A stretch of 64,000 nucleotides of DNA, taken from assembly GCA_027422505.1 (NCBI GenBank), contig JAPQWV010000369.1:434001-498000 (forward strand), written 5' to 3'. Positions 56,871-64,000 of this stretch are shown here, piece after piece. The translations under genes were made by a program, and so were the position numbers. Source of the DNA: Craterostigma plantagineum (Eukaryota; Streptophyta; Magnoliopsida; Lamiales; Linderniaceae). Every line of letters starts with the position of its first letter. Positions within the stretch are counted from its first letter, which is position 1. Below the pieces are notes generated by a model that saw nothing but the letters and a program-made list of their open reading frames with translations, was not told the DNA's origin and ran no database searches.

Positions 56871-57179
56871 TATATATATATATATATATATTTATATTAA
56901 CAACGAATAATTAATTAATCAATTCGTTTGAACATATGGTTCAATATAAGAATAACAAAATCATTTCTCTTATTATTACTATTATTAATTTATTTCATGT
57001 GAGAGCATCCTAAAGATATCGTCATTCCCCTAATATTATACTTATATGTATAATATTTTCGATTTTTTATTAGATTGTTTTATTTTTATTATAATGAAAT
57101 ATTTCACTCAGGATATGGAAAACACATAGCATAGAACATGTGAAAGCACATAGGAGCATTTAAAGCACAGTTACGAAAG

Positions 57180-58155
57180 ATTCAACATGCCTAATTTTCC
57201 GACAAGGAATTGGAACCGTTTTTTCATCCAAAACCTTGGTGAAAATGTCAGCTAGTTGATATTCCGTGTTAACAAAATACTGTCATCGTGCCTTTTTCTA
57301 CGTGATCTTTTATAAAATGATATCTAGTATCTATGTGTTTTATGCGTGAGTGGTGAACGGGATTACACGTAATCGCAATGGCACTTTTGCTATCGCTATA
57401 AATGGGTATATTATTATAAATTGTACCCATAGTTGAGAAGTTGAGTCGCATCCATAGCATTTACGCGCAACAGCTGGCAGTCGCGACGTATTCAGCCTCA
57501 GCCATGGATGTTGAGACGCAGTTCTGCTTCTTGGATGACCAGCAGACTAGCTTTCTGCCAGGAAATTGAGCGCCACCGGATGTGCTTTCCTGTCCATTTG
57601 GCAACCTGCGTAATCAGCGTCAGTGTAACCAATTAATTTGAAATTTGTTCCCATAGGATACCATAATCCTAAGGTTGAGGTGCCCTTGAGGTAGCGCAAA
57701 ATTCGCTTAACCGCAAGCATGTGAAATTCTTTAGGGTCGGCTTGGAAACGGACACATAAGCAAGTGGCAAACATAATATCCGGGCGGACTAAGGTGAGAT
57801 AGAGAATAGAGCCGATTATGCTGCAATAAAGTGTGATGTCGATCGCTTTTCCAGTGTGATTGGCATCCAAACTGCACTTTGTTGACTAAGGAGTGCTGAG
57901 AGGTTTGCTCTGATCTTGATGGAAACTTCTTCAGAATATCCTTGATGTATTTTGTCTGACTATGAGGATGCCATCTTCGAGCTGCCTGACTTGGAGTCCC
58001 AAGAAGAATTGTATCTCTCCCGTGTGACTCATTTCAAATTTGCTCTTCATCAAATCTCAAACCTCTTGCATAGCCGTGGATTAGTTGATCCGAAGATGAT
58101 GTCGTCTACATAAACTTGGACGATCATCAAGTCTTTGTCTTGCCATTTTATGAGA
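57180..58155 (-). pseudogene. Copia RT (3' part) and RNase H
   Basis: Minus strand, many stops. [20 protein letters not shown] sequence lies near 58110, [15 protein letters not shown] at 57870, [20 protein letters not shown] near 57600, the SDSKSAIAI and IKHIDTRYHF motifs and an ending equivalent to YQLADIFTKVLDE near 57215. Confidence 0.82.
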
Positions 58156-58963
58156 GCCAGGTACCACATGATGGATCTGCAAAAACAAATTAAAGAGCTT
58201 TAGGTACCCACTTATAAATGGGTCCTCTCAGAAGCAGATTTCTTCTTAGGTTCAGATATGGTTCCTACACTAGTGTTTAGTAGGAGCTTTAACAACCCAA
58301 GTCAATCGCGAAGGAGTTGAGTTGGGTTTGCCCTTTGTAGACGGCATGGCCTTTTGGCTTTCGTCTTTTTAGACAGGGATTTAGGAACCCATTTAGGTTG
58401 AACCTTACAGGAAAGATTTTTCACCGCGGACAAGTGCTTTACTAGGCTTGAGTGTGGAAAAGATCTTTTCATTGGATAGTCTCCTAAGGTGCTTGGGGGA
58501 TTCGATCTAATGGGATACCTTAGGTGATAACAAGCATGAATAGCGCCATATGCTTTCTTTATGGCTGGATCTTGTTTCCTATGGGTCTTTCTAGAGACAT
58601 TTGTCTTGGAATGATTAATTTTTATTTCTGAAATAGAGCCTGTTTCGAAATTAGTGCTTCTAAAAGTGATCGGATGAAGAGAACATGTTGAAGCAATTAT
58701 TTGAACAGAAGAAACAGCTCTTTAAATCTACGAGCTCTTTCTCTGTTTTAAAACTAGACACTCCCGCCTTCGACTCTAATGCTCGCCCCACGCTCCCTGT
58801 AGACGTAAGCAAAAACAGGAATAGATTTAGAAATTTTTTAAGTATTATTCTTAATTTCTGATCTTTTGAAGGCTCTTTTTCTTTCTTCACGCTTTTCAGA
58901 TGATATTTTCGGTAGAGGGAGATGCGTGAGAATGGCTTGTGAGATGGAGGAAGCTTTGAGATT
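58156..58963 (-). pseudogene. Copia gag-protease spacer remnant
   Basis: Minus strand broken frames with KWVPKAL (near 58205) and then MWYL at the junction, which would normally lead into the protease motif DSG; the deletion starts just there. Sequence from 58400 to 58963 is poorly conserved. Confidence 0.5.
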
Positions 58964-59800
58964 TTAGTGAATTATGTGCTTCACATGTATTAAATATATT
59001 TGCATATTGCATGCCTGTTGTTTGCACTGCACTTGCATACCACGTCAGTGCGAGGGGGTCGAGTATCGCGCGGAACGGTACGTATGGGATGTCGTCGAGT
59101 GGTGTAGAGTTAGAAAATCGCGAGCGAACGCGAGTCTAACGCGAGAGACCTGAGTTGGCTGATCGGGTGATAGATTATTACGTGGGCAGGAGGGAAGACT
59201 CTAGTACGTACCGCTCTAACGCGAGGGACCTGAGTGGGCCGACCGAGTACGAACCTCTGGTTTATACTTTACATATATTCGGGAAAAGGCGACTCTAACG
59301 CGAGAGACCTGAGGAGCCCACCCACTCTAACGCGAGAGAACTGAGTGGGATACCCGAATACATGTATTGTCGAGACACGGGGAGTTGTGGGACATGATAG
59401 GTCGTGAGATGAGTCGAGCGTTCATGTCGTGAGGTGTATGGGATGGGATCGAGCGCACGTTGCATTCACGCATATTTCACCAACTGGGCAAATAGCTCAG
59501 GGTTACGTGTTGTAGGTACTGAGCCTGACGCTGGTACGCGTCGCGGCTGAGGCGGGCTGACGGCGGTGCTCACGGACTTTTAGGGCGAAGCTGTACATGG
59601 ATGCGACCTGTGGAGTGGCTTTAGGGCTTTTGTTATTTTGATATTTTGGGCTTCGCCTCATGTATAATGATGACGTTGTAGACAGATTTTTAAATATTAA
59701 TGTATATTATTTAGGAAAAAGTTTTAATTAGACAGGCCTTCCGCGACTTACGTTGCGGAAATCCGCCACTAATTGGTATTAGAAAGTGAGGGTCGCCACA
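58964..59800 (+). repeat. Gypsy 5' LTR, 5'-truncated
   Basis: Matches 63318-64000 from ATTTAGTGAATTATGTGC onwards and ends GGGTCGCCACA at 59800. Its first ~1.9 kb is missing. Contains four CTCTAACGCGAGAGACCTGAG-type motifs (59132-59345). Confidence 0.9.
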
Positions 59801-59802
59801 GG

Positions 59803-59814
59803 TGGTATCAGAGC
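59803..59814 (+). promoter_or_regulatory. Primer-binding site, initiator tRNA-Met
   Basis: Perfect TGGTATCAGAGC two bases after the LTR end. Confidence 0.95.
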
Positions 59815-59999
59815 TTAGGATATAGATGTGTAGACTATCCATGTACGGCCGCTCAAAAGCCTGGAGGATCAGCCCTGCCTATAAGTTTTAATATATTATA
59901 TGATTAAATGCTTACGATAATGTGCTTCTTTACGTGACTAATTATACATCATAAGATGAGGAAAGGGCGAAGAGAAGTGGCGAGACTAGTCGTATGATC
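59815..59999 (+). other. Leader of gypsy element
   Basis: Non-coding stretch before gag. Confidence 0.6.
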
Positions 60000-60752
60000 G
60001 AACCTGAGTCCCCTACCACCGAACGGAACTCAGTCATTCTGCGACTTACCGAACTGATCCAACGACAATCGGATCAGGTCAATGAGCTTATCCGTAATCA
60101 AAATTCTTCTGAAGCTTGTCAGTCTCGACTGCCGGAGCGTGTAGAAATCATAGGAGAATGATTTCGTAAGCTGAACCCCCCAACATTCACGGATGCTACC
60201 GATCCTATGAGGGCAGAGGATTGGTTACGTACCGTGGAAGACATGTTCTTGTACGGCCGAGTACCTGAAGAGGAAAGGGTGCTATGTGCCGTTTCGATGC
60301 TCAGAGGAAACGCTAGGTTTTGGTGGGATACCATCAAAATCCTAGAAGATTCAACCAGTATGGCGTGGGAACGATTTAAAGAGCTGTTCTATGAAAAATA
60401 GTTCACGACCCACGATCGAACTCAAAAATTGAATGAATTCGTCAACCTCAAACATGGCGAAAAACCTATCGCGGAATATATCCGCAAGTTTGAGGAGTTG
60501 TGTCATTTCGCCCCACACATTGTGGCGTCTAATGCTCTGAAGATAGGGAGATTCCAGGTAGGTCTCAAACCCGAGATCTACCGAGACGTGAGCATGGTGG
60601 GAACGCGAGATTTGACATTCGCTCAAGTAGCAGAGCGAGCACTTGCCACAGAACAAGCGGAGGCCCAAATTGTAAAGCGCAAGAGGCGAACAGAAGAAAT
60701 GAAAATCAGCAAGGAAATGGCGGTAATAAGAAACGTCAGAATTTCGAAATAG
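60000..60752 (+). pseudogene. Gypsy gag capsid region
   Basis: One frame with a TGA near 60160 and a TAG near 60399. Retrotrans_gag motifs: NPPTFTDATDPMRAEDWLRT, MFLYGRVPEEERV, GNARFWWDTI, AWERFKELFYEK, FVNLKHGEKPIAEYIRKFEE and FQVGLKPEIYRDV. No clear in-frame start before 60207, where the first Met of the longer piece lies. Gag coats the RNA in the virus-like particle. Confidence 0.88.
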
Positions 60753-61280
60753 GCCCCGCAACAATCAGAATTTTCGCCATGGGCAGCAAAATTGGAGACC
60801 GAGGCCAAACTTGGGGCAACTAATTTTCCGATTCGACCTCCAATTGTTAGTCCCCATTGTCAACAATGCGGACGATACCATATCGGAGTTTTCTTTGGAA
60901 ATGGACCTAACCCCAACCCACGATGCTTTTAAGTGTGGGAAAATGGGACTGCCAGGAATTGTCCAGAGGATCATCCCAGAAACCCAACCCAAGTGCCAGT
61001 ACGACCTCCGCTGGCACCATCCCGGGTGTACGCTTTAACAAGCGAAGAAGAAGAACCAAACACAGCAATGATGACGGGTATGTTAAGATGCTTATTAGAC
61101 ATACCCACTGCTATATTAGTTGATTCCAGAGTCGCATGTTTATTCGTGTCAAATAAATGTGCGACGCAACTGAGAGCGATTCCCACTCTAAGTACAACCA
61201 CGTCCCGTTGTTTTTCTGATTTGCTCAATATCAGAGCTGAACAGCGCAAGCGTGGTGGGAATAGAAATAAGTATGCCTAG
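60753..61280 (+). pseudogene. Gypsy gag knuckle and damaged protease
   Basis: A zinc-knuckle region around 60865-60965 (CQQCGRYH, CFKCGKMG and, in the next frame, ARNCPED) is split by a frameshift. Then VYALTSEEEEP and MMTGMLRCLLDIPTAILVDS, where the protease motif expected to be DSGAT reads DSRVA at about 61120-61135, so the catalytic loop is lost. The frame ends at 61278-61280, shortly after LLNIRAEQ. Confidence 0.8.
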
Positions 61281-61379
61281 AGAACGTAGAAAATAGATGG
61301 ACGAGTCTATTCATGGAATCGAATTCGAGTCCCCTATCACTGAATTTCGGGGACGAAATTCTTTGAATGGGGGGGAGAA
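61281..61379 (+). promoter_or_regulatory. Pol C-terminal remnant and polypurine tract
   Basis: FRGRNSLNGGRM-type end sequence (ATTTCGGGGACGAAATTC, from about 61342), followed by AATGGGGGGGAGAA just before TGTAATA. The large pol deletion lies upstream of it. Confidence 0.75.
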
Positions 61380-61863
61380 TGTAATAACTGTAAAATTTAA
61401 TACGGCTCTTAGGTGTAATTGAATAGGATAAATATTTAATTTAGGAATCTAAATTAAGAGTTCTGAAGTGGTGAGGAGTGGAATTAAAATTTAAGAAGTT
61501 TTCAATAGCTAATAGAAATAAGCTAAGACTCAGTTATTTAATATAAAGAAACTTCGACTGAATAAAATAATTGGTATAGGACCCAAGTATTTAATACACT
61601 TAGGAGTTTTCATCAAATATCAGATTTACCTGGAAAACTTTGGTGGTATTATTTCACATAGAATATGAAGTTTCGTACGAGGCTATATATAGCATATGCA
61701 CTACATACAGTAGATATAACCACACACACATGTATATATATTATTCATCCATCAAATCAAAGGACTTAGGGTCCACGTGGAGACCTTGAAATCACTATTA
61801 GGTATGACTAATGGATTGTTTTCCTAATTCAAAGGTAACATACAAGAGCATTTACGTGTATAT

Positions 61864-61911
<48 letters not shown>

Positions 61912-64000
61912 TATACATTTTAAAAGGAGGAGGAAAGCCTTATGAACTAGCGGGAGACATCGACCGAAAGCAAAGAAAACCCTAGTAAGACCAAATAGAT
62001 TTCGGTAACTTGGGAGATTTAGCAAACTCATTCTCGGAGGTTAGGTAGGTGAAAACCTCACCTAGAACACGTAACTTTCTATTGTTTATTTGTTAATATA
62101 TTCCATGATCCATGTAAGAATTGATTTGACTTATGTGCTAAGAAAACCCTAAAATTCTGAGTTGAAAATATGCCAAAGTTATTGTATCAAGTATTCACGT
62201 AAGCTGCTGCTTTGAATAGATGTTCGAGGTCTTAAATTTTATGATGAAAATTTCGTATGCTAAATTAGAATAATTAACTTTCGAGTAGTATGAGACGCCT
62301 AGGGATTTAAATTACTTATGGGTAGTTGAGCTTATCATGGGGTAGGAATACTACTTTCAAGGGAGATTATAATAAGAGGTAGATGAAAGTGCTCGGACGA
62401 TTTAGATCATTTCAATTTTAATATATTTAACAGAGAAAGTTTTGATAGATGGTGACATTCATCGGTTAAGGACTTTCGATCAGTACAAACTTTCGATCGA
62501 TTTATAGTATTTCAAGCCTTGTAATATTTAAATAGTCTCAGCATAGTAAAGTCGATTGATAGAGACAAAGATAGGTAGATGAGAGGGAGCATTCGAACGA
62601 TTGGGATTATTTCAGCCTTAGAGGATTTAATAAATTCAACGTGGTAGAAGTTTCGATCGATAGTTAATCCACCTAGGGACCTTTCTCACTTTCGATTGAT
62701 TCCAAGTATTTCAAAATGTTAGATTATTTTAATATTTTGGTATGATGATGTTTCGACCGATTAGAGGGTGTTTCAAAATCTTAGATTATTTAATATGTGT
62801 GGTATAAAGAGTTTCGACCGATTTCAAATTTTAGATTATTTAATGACCGATGATGCATAATAGAATCGCTGAGACCATTTAAGAACTTTCGGCCAATTGG
62901 TATTACGTAAATCTTGGAAATATTTTAATGTATTGTGTGTTTCGGCCGATTGGTATGTCAGATCTTAGAAACATTTTAATATATACATTATGTGTTTTGG
63001 CCGATAGGTATTATGTCTGACTTAGAATTATTTTAATGTATTATGTGTCTCGATCAGATATTATGTCGGCCGATTGCTATTACGTCAGGTCTTAGATATA
63101 TAGTAGCAAGGACTTTCGGCCGATTCATGTTATATCAGGTCTTGAAAATATTTTTAATACTCCAGAATAATGAATTTCAATCTATAGGTTATTTCAGGGC
63201 TTAGAATATTTTAATAACTTCTGTGTAGTTTAACCATTTTTACAGTCAAGCGATTTAGGGTCTCCTAAATGTTAGAATATTATAATGATGTGCTGATGTT
63301 AATTTGATGAATTATGCGATTTAGTGAATTATGTGCTTCACATGTATTAAATATATTTGCATATTGCACGCCTGTTGTTTGCACTGCACTTGGATACCAC
63401 GCCAGTGCGAGGGGGTCGAGTACCGTGCGGAACGGTAACGTATGGGATGTGGTCGAGTGTGTAGAGTTGGAAAATAGCGAGCGAACGCCACACTAACGCG
63501 AGAGACCTGAGTTGGCCGCTCGGGTGATAGATTATTACGTGGGCAGGAGGGGAAGACTCTAGTACGTACAACTCTAACGCGAGGGACCTGAGTGGGCCGA
63601 CCGAGTACGAATCTCTGGTTTATACTTTACATATATTGGGGAAAAGGCGACTCTAACGCGAGAGACCTGAGGAGCCCACCCACTCTAGCGCGAGAGAACT
63701 GAGTGGGATACCCGAATACATGTATTGTCGAGACACGGGGAGTTGTGGGACGTGATAGGTCGTGAGACGAGTCGAGCGTGCATGTCGTGAGGTGTATGGG
63801 ATGGGATCGAACGCACGTTGCATTCACGCATATCTCACCAACTGGGCAAATAGCTCAGGGTTTACGTGTTGTAGGTACTGAGCCTGACGCTGGTACGCGT
63901 CGCGGCTGAGGCGGGCTGACGGCGGTGCTCCACGGACTTTTGAGGGCGAAGCTACACATGGATGCAACCTGTGGATCGGCTTTAGGGCTTTTGTTCTTTT
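61380..64000 (+). repeat. Gypsy 3' LTR, incomplete at window edge
   Basis: Starts TGTAATAACTG at 61380. Contains a TA microsatellite (61867-61904), a degenerate repeat array (about 62400-63160) built on TTTCG(A/G)CCGATT...ATTTTAAT and the CTCTAACGCGAGAGACCTGAG motifs (63490-63705). It reaches the window end in TTTAGGGCTTTTGTTC, equivalent to about 59635 in the other LTR. Confidence 0.92.
62380..63160. repeat. Degenerate ~60-bp repeats in gypsy LTR
   Basis: Successive variants of TTTCGGCCGATTGGTATTA followed by TCAGATCTTAGAA-like and ATTTTAATGTATT-like blocks, roughly every 55-75 bp. Confidence 0.7.

Larger units (their letters stand above)
57003..58963 (-). mobile_element. Ty1/copia fragment, same family as 44496-49965
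   Basis: Minus strand. From 57003 it is colinear with 44496 onwards but lacks the MITE. RNase H frames include YSDSKSAIAITCNPVHHS, SRIKHIDTRYHFIKDHVEKG (57460-57269) and the [30 protein letters not shown] region (57870-57547). At about 58155 an internal deletion fuses RT to the gag-protease spacer. The upper limit at 58963 is the start of a truncated gypsy LTR. Confidence 0.82.
58964..64000 (+). mobile_element. Ty3/gypsy gag-protease element (non-autonomous), runs off window
   Basis: Truncated 5' LTR, tRNA-Met primer site, gag, protease remnant, purine tract and a 3' LTR whose last 160 or so bases are beyond base 64000. RT, RNase H and integrase are missing between 61280 and the purine tract. 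It shares its LTR family with the solo LTR at 39396-41963. Confidence 0.9.

Noticed and set aside
59129..59345. Possible CRISPR array (repeated CTCTAACGCGAGAGACCTGAG)
   Set aside because: Irregular spacing, imperfect repeats, located in a plant LTR and repeated in the partner LTR at 63490-63705.

Overview
The window looks like plant (probably dicot) nuclear DNA made almost wholly of nested, broken LTR retrotransposons. The evidence is Athila-type and Ty1/copia polyproteins, plant-type primer-binding sites (tRNA-Asp and initiator tRNA-Met), TRIM/LARD-like elements, a hAT-like MITE, long CT and TA microsatellites and AT-rich filler. I found no convincing host gene, tRNA, rRNA or CRISPR array. 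Almost every coding region carries stops, frameshifts or deletions and is called a pseudogene.

Layout. 1-1533: plus-strand Athila-like gag-protease fragment, joined head-on to minus-strand Athila material. 1534-14410: minus-strand mosaic of at least four Athila internal pieces with only two LTRs (2266-3796 and 13034-14410). It includes one nearly complete gag-protease-RT-RNaseH-integrase copy (7230-14410). 14411-20459: plus-strand copia element with its 3' LTR. 20541-27877: a second copy of the same copia family, inverted, tail to tail with the first across an 81-bp spacer. 27878-31745: a 338-bp LTR, purine tract and long broken reading frame unlike gag-pol, resembling the extra ORF of some copia elements; 31746-34912 is AT-rich with little that can be named. 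34913-44018: a complete minus-strand Athila-like non-autonomous insertion with 5-bp target duplications (GTGTG), itself hit by a 2.57-kb solo LTR (39396-41963, duplication TCGTT). 44496-49965: minus-strand copia fragment carrying a hAT-like MITE (44679-45357) and a small LTR element (46954-49520, duplication AGATG). 50027-53139: decayed plus-strand copia. 53140-54731: AT-rich DNA with a 110-bp CT microsatellite. 54732-56870: TRIM/LARD array with three LTRs. 57003-58963: second fragment of the copia found at 44496. 58964-64000: plus-strand Ty3/gypsy gag-protease element whose 3' LTR runs off the window; the solo LTR at 39396 belongs to the same family.

How the parts relate. One Athila-like copy (7230-14410) keeps almost all replication functions. 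Three others (1-1533, 5483-6273, 38020-42455) share one identical RT-to-integrase deletion and a gag motif duplication, so they look like a non-autonomous gag-protease subfamily that multiplied with help from a fuller relative. The gypsy element at 58964 reached the same state independently. Three signals stand out: an array of GTCACGGCCGTGAC-type palindromes next to the TATA box of the Athila-like LTR; a copy of an insertion's 3' flanking DNA placed just inside its 5' LTR, replacing the primer-binding site; and the long non-gag-pol frame at 28231-31745.
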